From an uncultured Bacteroidota bacterium (lineage in GTDB: Bacteria > Bacteroidota > Bacteroidia > Flavobacteriales > Flavobacteriaceae), in NCBI GenBank assembly GCA_902619315.1, contig CACNDW010000012.1, forward strand, positions 1 to 43,246: DNA of 43,246 nt, given 5' to 3'. Position numbers and translations under genes: made by a program. The notes under the pieces are model-generated. The model ran no database searches. It was not told where the DNA came from and saw nothing but the letters and a program-made list of their open reading frames with translations. Below are positions 9,259 through 18,397 of this stretch, one piece after another; the stretch's first letter is position 1, and every line of letters starts with the position of its first letter.

Positions 9259-10068
9259 ATGTTTAGAATCAGTAAACTTTTTCACAACTACATTAAATTT
9301 AATTTTCATGTGGGATTGGCAGTTTTGGCCCTAGTCCAGATCACCATATTGGATTTCGATCTTCCCTTTCATTTTTCACATCAATTCATTTTTTTTTTGG
9401 CTCCTTTTTTGGCCTATAATTTTATCAAGTTTCACCGATTTTTATGGAAGGAAATCGACAGTATAATCAAGTTGCTTCTATTTTTAATAGGATTTAGTGC
9501 ATTTGGTATTTTTCTCTTCGAAGGGTTAGGATTTTACTTACCCGTTTCTTCTTGGATCATTCTTTTTTTTACCCTTTTGTTGGTATTATTATATTGTTTG
9601 CCTTTACCGGGATTTAGATTGAATTTTAGGGGGTTTAAGGGTCTGAAAATTCATTTCGTGGCACTGAGTTGGGTGTTGACTACTGTTTTTTTACCCCTTT
9701 CCATTTATGGTCTAGGTATAGCCGAATTTTCCCTGGCCTATGCTTTTCAGCGATACATTTTTGTAATAGTGGCAACCCTTCCTTTTGAAATTAGAGACAT
9801 GAAATTAGATGACCCCAACCTATCTACTTGGCCCCAAATACTAGGGATTAAAACAACTCGATGGTTGGGAGGTCTGTTGTTATTTCTTTTTGTTTCTTTA
9901 GAATTACACCATTCTATTTCTTCAAATTTTTTTTTGGTTTTGGGCATCGCCATCCTATTGATGGGATTTGTATTAAAATCTGAAGCGGAACAATCGAAGT
10001 ATTTTAGTAGCTTTTGGGTCGAGGGAATTCCAATATTATGGTTATTTTTAAAATACATGACGAATTAA
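9259..10068 (+). CDS. UbiA-like polytopic membrane protein
   Basis: The 269-residue protein is almost entirely hydrophobic, with about seven to eight membrane segments. Residues 175-200 (LPFEIRDMKLDDPN, then a TWPQILGIKTTRWLG-type stretch) resemble the second Asp-rich motif and following helix of UbiA prenyltransferases. The first Asp-rich motif expected near residues 50-60 reads YNFIKFHRF and lacks aspartates, so prenyltransferase activity is doubtful. A membrane scaffold or altered enzyme is equally possible. The coding sequence contains unusually long T runs (10, 8 and 9 bases). It is followed after 1 bp by the rhodanese gene. The fold assignment is by pattern only. Confidence 0.6.
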   Translation: MFRISKLFHNYIKFNFHVGLAVLALVQITILDFDLPFHFSHQFIFFLAPFLAYNFIKFHRFLWKEIDSIIKLLLFLIGFSAFGIFLFEGLGFYLPVSSWIILFFTLLLVLLYCLPLPGFRLNFRGFKGLKIHFVALSWVLTTVFLPLSIYGLGIAEFSLAYAFQRYIFVIVATLPFEIRDMKLDDPNLSTWPQILGIKTTRWLGGLLLFLFVSLELHHSISSNFFLVLGIAILLMGFVLKSEAEQSKYFSSFWVEGIPILWLFLKYMTN

Positions 10069-10069
10069 T

Positions 10070-10411
10070 ATGCGTGTATTTTTATTTGTTCTTCTCTGGA
10101 TCATCCAGCCCCCTAAAGTAGAGGTGTTGGAAAAACAACAATATCAGGCCATGGTAGAAATGGGTTATACTGTTATTGATGTCAGAACTCCTGAGGAATA
10201 TGAGGAAGGTCATATCGGAGGAGCAAAAAATATTAATGTCAAATCAGAAGCTTTTGTCACCGAAATAAAAAAATTTTCAAAATCCGACACCCTTTTGGTA
10301 TACTGCCGGTCGGGGAGGAGAAGCCTATATGCCGCTCAGGTAATGGTTTCTTTTGGCTTCCAAAAAATATACGACCTGGATGGCGGTTTTCTCAAATGGG
10401 AATCGGAGTAA
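10070..10411 (+). CDS. Rhodanese-like domain protein, probably exported or membrane-anchored
   Basis: This is a single rhodanese domain of 113 residues. It has IDVRTPEEYEEGHIGGAKNI (the typical N-terminal half), the active-site loop CRSGRRS with Cys79, and the closing DLDGGFLKWE. Rhodaneses bind and transfer sulfane sulfur on the active cysteine. Residues 1-13 (MRVFLFVLLWIIQ) form a short hydrophobic start suggesting export or anchoring, although no clear cleavage site follows. The start lies 1 bp after the UbiA-like gene, so the two are probably one transcription unit. The physiological acceptor is unknown. A 135-bp non-coding gap follows, in which I see no clear terminator or gene. Confidence 0.85.
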   Translation: MRVFLFVLLWIIQPPKVEVLEKQQYQAMVEMGYTVIDVRTPEEYEEGHIGGAKNINVKSEAFVTEIKKFSKSDTLLVYCRSGRRSLYAAQVMVSFGFQKIYDLDGGFLKWESE

Positions 10412-10546
10412 GGTTATGATCGAAAGCTTTATAATTAAGTACGGATGGAATATTAAATACAAAAGAATATAGTAAGTAAGTTTTCTCCTCGAAACACCTT
10501 AACATTTCATTTAGAGGGTTTTGTTGTTATAAAAGCCTAAAGTATT

Positions 10547-12568
10547 CTATCGCACCAGTCCTGCTCTTTTAAGTAAAGCTTTAGGATCAGGTGCTTTACC
10601 TCTAAATCTTTTATAAAGCGTCATTGGGTGTTCTGTACCTCCTTTGGAAAGTATGTTTTCTTCAAAGGATTTTGCAGTTTGATGATCAAAAATACCTTTT
10701 TCCAAAAACAATTCAAAAGCATCGGCATCCAGTACCTCTGCCCATTTGTAACTGTAGTACCCAGCGGAATAGCCCCCTTGGAATATATGCGAAAATGAGG
10801 TACTTGTGCAATTCTCCGGATGATCTTTTGTAAACTGCACCCTTTTTAATATAGCACTTTCATGGCCTTTGACATCTTTGATGGCTGTCGCATCTTTACT
10901 GTGATAGGTCAGGTCCAGAAATCCAAAACCCAACTGTCTGAGGGTTTGTAAACCTTGTTGAAAGTGGGCGAGTTTTTTGAGTTTTTCAATAAAATCCATA
11001 GGAATGTGTTCACCAGTCTGATAATGTCTGGCAAAAAGCTCCAGTGCCTGTTTTTCATAACACCAGTTTTCCATGATCTGGCTGGGTAGTTCCACAAAAT
11101 CCCAAAACACATTGGTACCGCTCAATCCTCCATAGGTTGTATTTGCCAACATACCATGGAGAGCATGGCCAAACTCGTGGAATAGGGTAGTAACTTCCTG
11201 AAAAGTCAGTAGAGAGGGTGTGCTGGCTGTAGGTTTTGAAAAATTACAAACTATCGAAATATGAGGCCTTTGTCCTTTTTTCTGTCCACGATAGGAGGTC
11301 ATCCATGCCCCGTTTCTCTTTCCTGGCCGTGGGAAAAAGTCAGTATATAGCAGGGCGTAAAAATCACCTTCACGGTTGAATACTTCAAATACTTCTACAT
11401 CAGGATGATAGCCTTCAAGGGCATTGTTTTTTTCAAATCGCAACCCATATAATTTTTTTGCAATATCAAAAACACCGGCTTTAGCCATTTCCAACGGAAA
11501 GTAGGGCTTGAGTTCCTGTTCGTCAAGCTCCAAATGAGATTGTTTGAATTTTTCTGACACATAAGCCGTGTCCCATTTTTCAAGAGTATTGAGGCCTAGG
11601 TTTTGTGCAGCAAAATCTTCCATTTCTTTCCACTCTGCTTGGGCGGCGGGATAAGCTTTTTCATATAAATCCTCTAAAAAGTTAATTACATTTTCTTCAG
11701 AAGCTGCCATGCGTTCCTCCAATACAAAAGCAGCATGGGATTCGTAACCCAGTAATTTGGCTCTATTTTTTCTTAGTTCGATCAAACGGAGTATGATAGA
11801 GGTGTTGTTGTGGTCATTGTCCTGAAAACCTCGACGGCCATATGCTAAACTCATTTTAGTTCGTAGTTCCCTGTTTTCAGCATAGGTCATTAGTGGAACA
11901 TAACTGGGATAATCCAGAGTAAACACCCAACCTTTTATTTTTTTGGATTGGGCTAATTCTGCCGCCATTTCCTTTATTTGATATGGTAGACCTTCCAAGT
12001 CTTTCTCCTCATTTACATGAAGCTCAAAAGCATTGGAATCGGCCAAAACATTTTCACCAAAAGTGAGGCTTAGCTGTGCCATTTCAGTATCTATTTCCCG
12101 CAACAACTCTTTTTCATTCTCGTTAAGTAATGCACCATTTCTAACAAAACTCATATATTCTTTTTCCAAAAGGCTTTGTTGTTCGGTCGAAAGATTTTTT
12201 GTGTCTTGATTTTCGTAGATTTTTTTGATGCGTTCAAACAATGGTTGGTTGAGTCTGACATCGTTTTGGAATTGAGTCAGCAAGGGCGATGCTTGTTGGG
12301 TTATTTGTTGAATGGCTTCAGAAGTTTCGGCACTGTTGAGGTTGAATAAAATGGCACTGTTTCGTTCCAGTAGTTCTCCCACATTCTGAAGGGCCTCGAC
12401 AGTGTTCTCAAATGTGGGTGGGGTGGTTTGATAAGCCACCTTATCAATTGCACTCAATGTATTATTGATGTTTTCTTTTAAGGCCGGAATAAAATGTTCT
12501 GGTTGGATGGAACTGAATGGGATGGATTGATGAGGAGTATCAAATACTTTTAGTAATGGATTATCCAA
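10547..12568 (-). CDS. M3 family zinc peptidase (Dcp/oligopeptidase-A type)
   Basis: This is a peptidase of the thimet oligopeptidase family that cleaves short peptides. HEFGHALHG carries the HExxH zinc motif at residues 464-468, and the expected downstream segment (FVELPSQIMENW) supplies the third ligand Glu and surroundings. The total is 673 residues, normal for Dcp-like enzymes. The frame is open upstream into purE, but family similarity begins at DNPLLKVFDTPH. I therefore place the start at TTG 12568, 4 bp after the purE stop; no ATG is available near there. No signal peptide is present from this start, so it is probably cytoplasmic. It is co-oriented with purK-purE. Confidence 0.92.
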   Translation of the reverse strand: MDNPLLKVFDTPHQSIPFSSIQPEHFIPALKENINNTLSAIDKVAYQTTPPTFENTVEALQNVGELLERNSAILFNLNSAETSEAIQQITQQASPLLTQFQNDVRLNQPLFERIKKIYENQDTKNLSTEQQSLLEKEYMSFVRNGALLNENEKELLREIDTEMAQLSLTFGENVLADSNAFELHVNEEKDLEGLPYQIKEMAAELAQSKKIKGWVFTLDYPSYVPLMTYAENRELRTKMSLAYGRRGFQDNDHNNTSIILRLIELRKNRAKLLGYESHAAFVLEERMAASEENVINFLEDLYEKAYPAAQAEWKEMEDFAAQNLGLNTLEKWDTAYVSEKFKQSHLELDEQELKPYFPLEMAKAGVFDIAKKLYGLRFEKNNALEGYHPDVEVFEVFNREGDFYALLYTDFFPRPGKRNGAWMTSYRGQKKGQRPHISIVCNFSKPTASTPSLLTFQEVTTLFHEFGHALHGMLANTTYGGLSGTNVFWDFVELPSQIMENWCYEKQALELFARHYQTGEHIPMDFIEKLKKLAHFQQGLQTLRQLGFGFLDLTYHSKDATAIKDVKGHESAILKRVQFTKDHPENCTSTSFSHIFQGGYSAGYYSYKWAEVLDADAFELFLEKGIFDHQTAKSFEENILSKGGTEHPMTLYKRFRGKAPDPKALLKRAGLVR

Positions 12569-12572
12569 TAGC

Positions 12573-13058
12573 TTAAGGATTAAGTTTTTTACTGCTGTTG
12601 AGGACTTTATTTTTGAGACCTTTTTTGTATTGGGCGACTTTATCGAGCACTGTGGGATCAGATGTTCCAACAATTTGAGCAGCCAATATGCCTGCATTTT
12701 TAGCACCGTTAAGGGCGACAGTTGCCACGGGTACGCCTCCAGGCATTTGTAGTATTGACAAAACAGAATCCCAACCGTCAATGGAGTTAATGGATTTTAT
12801 AGGAACACCGATGACGGGAAGGGGAGACAATGCGGCAATCATTCCGGGCAGGTGGGCGGCGCCTCCGGCTCCAGCTATGATTGCTTTAAGGCCTCTTTGG
12901 TGGGCTTGATTCCCATAGTCCATCATTTTCTCTGGAGTGCGGTGGGCGGAGACGATGTCTACCTCTGTTTCGATCTCAAATTCTTTGAGGATATCTATTG
13001 CTCCTTGCATGATCGGCAGGTCCGATTCGCTGCCCATTATGATTCCTACTTTAGCCAT
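12573..13058 (-). CDS. purE: N5-carboxyaminoimidazole ribonucleotide mutase
   Basis: Class I PurE, which converts N5-CAIR (the PurK product) to CAIR in purine synthesis. The 161-residue protein has GSESDLP at 9-15, SAHRTP at 37-42 with the catalytic His, and GAGGAAHLPGM at 63-73. Its pairing with purK, whose stop is 1 bp upstream, confirms the two-step bacterial route. The gene is followed 4 bp later by the M3 peptidase start. Confidence 0.97.
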   Translation of the reverse strand: MAKVGIIMGSESDLPIMQGAIDILKEFEIETEVDIVSAHRTPEKMMDYGNQAHQRGLKAIIAGAGGAAHLPGMIAALSPLPVIGVPIKSINSIDGWDSVLSILQMPGGVPVATVALNGAKNAGILAAQIVGTSDPTVLDKVAQYKKGLKNKVLNSSKKLNP

Positions 13059-13059
13059 A

Positions 13060-14214
13060 TTATTTGCTGATTACTGATAAGGTTTCTTTTAATTGTGCCG
13101 CCATTTTTCTTGCGGTGTCTATTTTGGGGTGTATGATTGTGACATGTCCCATTTTTCGGAAAGGACGTGTATCCTTTTTTCCGTAAATATGGGGAATAAC
13201 TCCTTTAATGCCCAAAATCTGGTCGATATTTTTGTAAACCACTGGTCCTGCATATCCTTTTTTACCTACAAGGTTAACCATAACTGCAGCGATTTTACTG
13301 GCTGTTTTTCCCAAAGGTAAATCTAGGACTGCGCGAATGTGTTGTTCGAATTGACAGGTGTAGGAAGCCTCAATACTATAGTGTCCAGTGTTGTGGGGGC
13401 GTGGAGCCACTTCGTTGACAAGGATATCCCCTTCAGAGGTCAAAAAAAGCTCGACTGCCAAAAGACCAATTTGGCCATAGGCCTTTGCTGTCTTTAACGC
13501 AACCTCAACCGCTTTCTTAGCGACTTCTCCGGGAATTCTGGCGGGACACAATACATACTCCACTTGGTTGGCCATGGGGTGGAACTCCGACTCTACCACT
13601 GGATAATGAACCATTTCGCCTTGGGGACGACTGCAAACGATTACAGATAATTCCTTTTCGACGTGAACCAGTTCCTCAATAAGGCAGGGACCTATATTAA
13701 GGCTTTCGATTTCCTTATTGGAGTGAACAATGGAAACTCCATAGCCATCATAGCCCATTTCGGCAGATTTCCATACAAAGGGAAAAGATAATTCCCCCTT
13801 GATGACGGCCTCTTTTACTTGATCAAGGGTTTCGAATTCCTCGAAGGAAGCAGTAGGAATGTTGTGACTCTCATAAAACTTTTTTTGCAAACATTTATTC
13901 TGAATCGTTCTTAGCACGTGGGGTTGTGGATAAACCTTTACCCCTTCCTGTGCTAATTTTTCGAGTGCCTTGACATTCACCTTTTCTATTTCTATGGTCA
14001 GTACATCGACTTTTTTCCCAAAATCGTATACCGCTTGAAAATTAGTTAAATCTCCTTTTGTAAAAGAGTCACAGGCAAGTCTTGCCGGGGCATTTTCTTT
14101 AGGATCCAAAACGCTGGTTTTGATGTCCCATTTTCGGGTCGTGTAAAGCAACATCTTACCCAATTGCCCTCCACCAAGTATTCCCAACGTTTTTGAAGTC
14201 GAAAAAAAATTCAT
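13060..14214 (-). CDS. purK: N5-carboxyaminoimidazole ribonucleotide synthase
   Basis: An ATP-grasp enzyme that carboxylates AIR to N5-CAIR using ATP and bicarbonate. The N-terminal GILGGGQLGKML is diagnostic. The ATP-grasp core (FPFVWKSAEMGYDGYGV) and NEVAPRPHNTGHYSIEA are intact. The frame extends 17 codons upstream, but the ATG at 14214 directly precedes the conserved start (MNFFSTSKTLG) and fits the family length of about 380 residues. It diverges from adk with an 86-bp intergenic region. Confidence 0.96.
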   Translation of the reverse strand: MNFFSTSKTLGILGGGQLGKMLLYTTRKWDIKTSVLDPKENAPARLACDSFTKGDLTNFQAVYDFGKKVDVLTIEIEKVNVKALEKLAQEGVKVYPQPHVLRTIQNKCLQKKFYESHNIPTASFEEFETLDQVKEAVIKGELSFPFVWKSAEMGYDGYGVSIVHSNKEIESLNIGPCLIEELVHVEKELSVIVCSRPQGEMVHYPVVESEFHPMANQVEYVLCPARIPGEVAKKAVEVALKTAKAYGQIGLLAVELFLTSEGDILVNEVAPRPHNTGHYSIEASYTCQFEQHIRAVLDLPLGKTASKIAAVMVNLVGKKGYAGPVVYKNIDQILGIKGVIPHIYGKKDTRPFRKMGHVTIIHPKIDTARKMAAQLKETLSVISK

Positions 14215-14251
14215 CGCGAAATTTTCACAAAAATACACATAAGTTTTATGC

Positions 14252-14284
14252 TTGGAAAAAAACAATACAATTTGGATATCTTTG
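14252..14284 (+). promoter_or_regulatory. Promoter of adk-obg-TPR-mpl operon
   Basis: TTG at 14252-14254 is followed after 22 bp by TATCTTTG at 14277-14284, an exact match to the -7 consensus TAnnTTTG. The element ends 16 bp before the adk ATG. Spacing is at the long end of what is known for Bacteroidota housekeeping promoters. The position supports the chosen adk start at 14301 over the longer open frame. Confidence 0.55.
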
Positions 14285-14300
14285 TTATAAATATTATTTG

Positions 14301-14876
14301 ATGATCAACCTAGTACTCTTTGGAAAACCAGGATCGGGGAAAGGAACCCAGGGAGAATTTTTAAAATCCAAATATCAATTGTTTCACATTTCTACTGGAG
14401 ATTTGTTCAGACATCACATTTCAAATCAAACAGCATTAGGAAAATTGGCGCAATCATATATAGACAAAGGAGACTTGGTTCCTGATCAGTTAACGATCGA
14501 CATGCTTAAGGATTCGGTCGAAAATAACCCCGAGGCAAAGGGCTTTATTTTTGACGGTTTTCCCAGAACAACAAAACAAGCTAAGGCACTGGATGATTTT
14601 TTAAATGAAAAATCCATGCACATTAGTGCTACTTTGGCCTTAGAAGCTGATGATGATGTTTTGGTAGATCGCTTGATCAACAGAGGAAAAATCAGTGGTA
14701 GGACAGACGATCAGGATGAAAAAAAAATCAGGAATCGATTCGAAGAGTATAACAATAAAACAGCCCCACTAAGAGATTTTTACTCAGCACAAGGAAAATT
14801 CCACAGTGTGAACGGTATTGGCAGTATTGAAGAAATTACGCAAAGACTGACTTTGCTGATTGATGGCTTGCTATAA
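14301..14876 (+). CDS. adk: Adenylate kinase
   Basis: It balances AMP, ADP and ATP in the cytoplasm. From ATG 14301 the protein has 191 residues: P-loop GKPGSGKGT at 8-16, STGDLFR with the AMP-binding segment, DGFPRTTKQA, and GRTDDQDEKKIRNR. It is the short-LID form without the zinc-type LID insertion. The open frame begins 36 codons earlier, but that part overlaps purK on the other strand and precedes the promoter-like element. obg follows 3 bp downstream. Confidence 0.97.
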   Translation: MINLVLFGKPGSGKGTQGEFLKSKYQLFHISTGDLFRHHISNQTALGKLAQSYIDKGDLVPDQLTIDMLKDSVENNPEAKGFIFDGFPRTTKQAKALDDFLNEKSMHISATLALEADDDVLVDRLINRGKISGRTDDQDEKKIRNRFEEYNNKTAPLRDFYSAQGKFHSVNGIGSIEEITQRLTLLIDGLL

Positions 14877-14879
14877 GGA

Positions 14880-15890
14880 ATGACTGAATCAAATTTTGTC
14901 GATTATGTAAAACTCAACCTTAAATCAGGAAAAGGAGGCAAGGGTTCAGTTCACTTACACCGCGAAAAATATATCACCAAAGGAGGGCCCGACGGTGGGG
15001 ATGGAGGTCGAGGAGGACACATATTCATTCGGGCCAATCCCAATTTATGGACTTTGTATTCCTTCAAATATACAAGACATTTTATGGCGGGTCATGGAGG
15101 AGACGGTAGTAAAAACAGAAGCACTGGGGCGCAGGGTAAAGACGTTTATATTGATGTGCCCTTGGGAACTGTCGTAAAAAATTCGGAGACCGAAGCAGTT
15201 CTTTTTGAGATTGTTGAGCCTGAACAAGAATTTATATTGTTGGAAGGAGGAAAAGGTGGATTGGGCAATTGGAATTTCAAGTCTTCCACCAACCAAACTC
15301 CAAGGTATGCACAGCCAGGAATACCAGGGAATGAACTAAATGTTACTTTAGAGCTTAAGGTGCTTGCTGATGTGGGCTTGGTAGGTTTTCCCAATGCAGG
15401 AAAATCTACCCTGTTGGCAGCTTTGACAGCAGCCAAACCCAAAATCGCAGATTATGAATTTACGACCTTAAAACCTAACTTAGGCATTGTACCCTACCGA
15501 GACCTACAATCTTTTGTAATGGCAGATATACCTGGGATCATCCAAGGAGCAGCAGAGGGCAAAGGCCTAGGGCACTATTTTCTTCGCCATATCGAACGCA
15601 ACTCTATCTTACTTTTTATGATCCCTTCTGATACCCCTGATGTGAAAAAATCCTTTGATATTTTATTTAAAGAACTTAGAACCTACAATCCTGAATTGAT
15701 GGATAAAGAATTCATTGTTGTACTTTCAAAATGTGATTTGTTGGATGATGAACTGAAATCAGAATACGCTGAGGAAATGATGAAAAACTTTGGTGAAATT
15801 CCATATTGTATGATCTCGGCTGTGGATCAATCTGGTTTACTTCCCCTCAAAGACATGATTTGGAAAATTCTAAACGCCTCACATGCCTAG
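14880..15890 (+). CDS. obg: Obg family GTPase
   Basis: A ribosome-associated GTPase that acts in late assembly of the 50S subunit. The glycine-rich Obg fold is at the N terminus ([15 protein letters not shown] and [12 protein letters not shown]), followed by the G domain from about residue 160: P-loop GFPNAGKST, switch [11 protein letters not shown], and SKCD as the G4 motif where NKxD or TKxD is usual. At 336 residues it ends after the G domain and lacks the C-terminal OCT extension present in some Obg proteins. Its stop overlaps the next start by 8 bp. Confidence 0.95.
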   Translation: MTESNFVDYVKLNLKSGKGGKGSVHLHREKYITKGGPDGGDGGRGGHIFIRANPNLWTLYSFKYTRHFMAGHGGDGSKNRSTGAQGKDVYIDVPLGTVVKNSETEAVLFEIVEPEQEFILLEGGKGGLGNWNFKSSTNQTPRYAQPGIPGNELNVTLELKVLADVGLVGFPNAGKSTLLAALTAAKPKIADYEFTTLKPNLGIVPYRDLQSFVMADIPGIIQGAAEGKGLGHYFLRHIERNSILLFMIPSDTPDVKKSFDILFKELRTYNPELMDKEFIVVLSKCDLLDDELKSEYAEEMMKNFGEIPYCMISAVDQSGLLPLKDMIWKILNASHA

Positions 15891-16779
15891 AATAATAGGG
15901 ACAATTCTTCTTTTAATTTTTCCTTGGTTGATCTATTCACAACAAAAAACCCCATTTGTGTCTTATGATTTCGAAAATGATTCCAATTATAAAAACGAAT
16001 TAAAACTTTTAAAAAACCACCCGAATCGAGAATATGAGGATATTATCAAATCCATTGCTGAATTATCCTATAATTTCAATGATTGGGAGACTGCCATCTA
16101 CCATTACGAAAAACTTTTGGTCAACTCGCCTAAGGCCGAAAATTATTTTAAATTGGGCGTAGCGGCAGCTCGAAAATCATTAGAGGTTCCAAGGTTTTTT
16201 TCGGTTCCCTATGTCGTCAAAGCCCGAAAATCAGTACTGCAAGCCCACGAATTGGCACCCGATAGAGTTGTTTTTTTTAATTTATTGATTCAGTTGCATG
16301 CCGAAATTCCTTCACTTTTGGGAGGAAGTATTGATTTTGCAGAAAAAAAAGCCAATGAATTGAAGGATATTGACCCTATCGAGGGAGGGATGATGCAAGC
16401 CTATGTTTTTCAGGTCAGAAATGATTTTAAGGCTTCGGCATCAAAATATTCTGAGGTTTTTCATAGCTTAAAAGAAATATTTCCAGATCCAGAAAATTGC
16501 GTTTCAGAACTAAGAAGGAATTTGATTTTCGATTTAGGTAGGGTGTCAGCCCAATACCAAATGGAATCCAATTTGGGATTACTTTTTCTGGATCATTATT
16601 TGAAATCTTATGGGTTTCAGGACAATTATCCTTTGGAATGGGCCTATTATTATCGCTCTAAAATTTATCTTTACAAGAAGGAGTATGAAAAGGCTGAAGC
16701 TTCGATTCAAAAGGCCTTGGAGATTAACTCTAACTTTGAAGAGGGTTTAGAATTTCTAAAAAATTTAAGACTTGAATAA
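15883..16779 (+). CDS. Exported TPR-repeat protein of unknown function
   Basis: The 298-residue product starts with a hydrophobic signal-like segment (residues 4-18) ending IYSQQ, suggesting export to the periplasm. At least two TPR-like helical pairs are visible: around residues 64-97 ([14 protein letters not shown] and following) and 255-290 ([16 protein letters not shown]). The middle is helical without a clear motif. It overlaps obg by 8 bp and mpl by 8 bp, so its translation is coupled to both. That arrangement, and its export, suggest a protein-protein adaptor perhaps related to envelope upkeep, but this is inference. I do not recognise a named family beyond TPR. Confidence 0.75.
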   Translation: MPRIIGTILLLIFPWLIYSQQKTPFVSYDFENDSNYKNELKLLKNHPNREYEDIIKSIAELSYNFNDWETAIYHYEKLLVNSPKAENYFKLGVAAARKSLEVPRFFSVPYVVKARKSVLQAHELAPDRVVFFNLLIQLHAEIPSLLGGSIDFAEKKANELKDIDPIEGGMMQAYVFQVRNDFKASASKYSEVFHSLKEIFPDPENCVSELRRNLIFDLGRVSAQYQMESNLGLLFLDHYLKSYGFQDNYPLEWAYYYRSKIYLYKKEYEKAEASIQKALEINSNFEEGLEFLKNLRLE

Positions 16780-18136
16780 ATACCATTTTATAGCTATTGG
16801 AGGGAGTGCCATGCACAGCCTGGCGATCGCCTTGAAGAAAAATGGCCATCAGGTCACCGGAAGTGACGATACAATTTTTGATCCTTCTTTAACCCAGTTG
16901 CAAAAAGCTGAAATTTGTCCTGAACAAATGGGTTGGTATCCTGAAAAAATAAACAAAAACCTCGATGCAGTCATTGTGGGAATGCATGCCAAAAAAAATA
17001 ATCCCGAATTGTTGGCTGCACAAAAAAAGGGTGTGCCACTTCTTTCCTACCCCGAATTTATTGCCCACTATGCCAGGAATAAAACTAGGGTGGTGATTGG
17101 GGGCAGTCACGGTAAAACAACCATATGTGCTATGGTTTTACACGTTTTAAATTATCATCAAAAATCAGTTGACTTTATGATTGGTGCTAAATTGGAGGGC
17201 TTTGAAAATTCAGTTTTTTTGTCTGATAACAACGATTTTATTATTCTTGAAGGAGATGAATACCTGTCTTCCCCTATTGATCCTAGGCCTAAATTCCATC
17301 ATTATAAACCTCAAATTGCATTGATCAGTGGAATAGCATGGGATCATGTAAATGTTTTTAAAACCGAAGCTGATTATAACCTCCAATTTGAAATTTTTAT
17401 CGAATCTATTACCGCAGGTGGGGTTTTAGTGTTCAATGAAAATGACGAAACTTTACGAAAATTGGCTGGGTATACCCCAAACACAATCAGAAAGGAGCCC
17501 TACACCATATTAGATCATTCGATTTCCGGGGGCGTGACTTATTTGGAGACAGATGAGGGGCCGATCCCCCTGTTAGTATTTGGAAAGCACAATCTTTCAA
17601 ACCTCTCTGGAGCGAAATGGATTTGTCAATTGATGGGTGTTGATGAAGACGATTTTTTTCAAGCAATTAGCACTTTTAAAGGAGCTTCAAAACGCCTTGA
17701 ACTTCTGGCTAACGGTAAGACTAGTTACCTTTTTAAGGACTTTGCCCATGCCCCGAGTAAAGTTAAAGCCACCACAAAGGCCGTTAAGGATCAATTTCCT
17801 GATTTTAAGCTTGTTGCTTGTTTGGAATTGCATACTTACAGTAGTTTGAATCCTTCATTTATTGACCACTATCGTAATAGCTTAGATAAAGCAGATTTAC
17901 CCATCGTATTTTATGATCCTGAGGCTCTGAAAATTAAAAATAGAACCCCAATCAGTCCAGAAGAAATTATTAAGGCATTTAATCTACCAGAATTGACGGT
18001 TTTTAAAGAACCACAAAAACTTAAAGACCACCTTTTTGAACTGGATTATCATCAAAAAGTTTTGTTGATGATGAGTTCGGGGAATTATGGCGGATTGGAT
18101 TGGCAAACGCTAATATCCAAATTATCTCACTACTAA
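16772..18136 (+). CDS. mpl: UDP-N-acetylmuramate tripeptide ligase (peptidoglycan recycling Mur ligase)
   Basis: Mpl joins the recovered tripeptide L-Ala-gamma-D-Glu-meso-DAP to UDP-MurNAc, recycling cell-wall peptides. The N terminus reads [20 protein letters not shown], a distinctive Mpl/MurC-like Rossmann start. The ATP loop GGSHGKTT is near residues 109-116, and ILEGDEYLSSP and GIAWDHVNVF are central-domain Mur ligase signatures. At 454 residues it is full length. The start codon is TTG at 16772, overlapping the TPR gene by 8 bp; no upstream ATG fits. The DNPR motif of MurE in this window agrees with a DAP-type substrate. An AT-rich imperfect hairpin follows the stop. Confidence 0.9.
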   Translation: MNKYHFIAIGGSAMHSLAIALKKNGHQVTGSDDTIFDPSLTQLQKAEICPEQMGWYPEKINKNLDAVIVGMHAKKNNPELLAAQKKGVPLLSYPEFIAHYARNKTRVVIGGSHGKTTICAMVLHVLNYHQKSVDFMIGAKLEGFENSVFLSDNNDFIILEGDEYLSSPIDPRPKFHHYKPQIALISGIAWDHVNVFKTEADYNLQFEIFIESITAGGVLVFNENDETLRKLAGYTPNTIRKEPYTILDHSISGGVTYLETDEGPIPLLVFGKHNLSNLSGAKWICQLMGVDEDDFFQAISTFKGASKRLELLANGKTSYLFKDFAHAPSKVKATTKAVKDQFPDFKLVACLELHTYSSLNPSFIDHYRNSLDKADLPIVFYDPEALKIKNRTPISPEEIIKAFNLPELTVFKEPQKLKDHLFELDYHQKVLLMMSSGNYGGLDWQTLISKLSHY

Positions 18137-18137
18137 A

Positions 18138-18169
18138 AATCTGTAATAATTTTTGTCTTTATTAAGATT
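18138..18169 (+). terminator. AT-rich imperfect hairpin after mpl
   Basis: AATCT-gt-AATAA pairs with TTATT-a-AGATT around a loop of about nine bases, starting 2 bp after the mpl stop. It is followed by A residues rather than a T run, so it is a poor intrinsic terminator. It could instead mark the 3' end as an RNA-processing or stability structure. Confidence 0.25.
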
Positions 18170-18389
18170 AAAAAACCCATTTTGATCCCCAAACAAATCT
18201 AACAATTAAAAAGTAATATCCTGATTGCTGTCCCTAAGAAAACAGAGGAATAGGGGTCCAAAGCCTTTTCTTTAGTTCAACAGAATTTGGAATAACAGCC
18301 ATCATTTTTCCCCCATAACCCCCTTTGAGAAACCTAAAGCTGAGTCCACGACATCACAATATAACCCATATATTCATCAAGGCTGCTAG

Positions 18390-18397
18390 TACTTTTG
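18390..18397 (+). promoter_or_regulatory. Possible -7 element upstream of the DUF7033-like gene
   Basis: TACTTTTG matches TAnnTTTG on the plus strand, 74 bp before the next start codon. There is no TTG at the -33 distance. It would give a leader of about 70 nt. Confidence 0.25.

Noticed and set aside
10412..10546. Possible terminator or small gene between the rhodanese and M3 peptidase genes
   Set aside because: Only a short AAAGCTTT palindrome is visible; there is no stem with a T run and no credible frame.
12568..12781. N-terminal extension of the M3 peptidase frame by about 71 codons into purE
   Set aside because: The extension overlaps purE in another frame, shows no family similarity, and the conserved N terminus begins at the TTG at 12568.
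14215..14265. 17-codon upstream extension of purK
   Set aside because: The added residues are unlike the family; MNFFSTSKTLGILGGG is the natural N terminus.
14193..14300. 36-codon upstream extension of adk
   Set aside because: It overlaps purK on the other strand and precedes a good promoter; the family N terminus MINLVLFGKPG starts at 14301.
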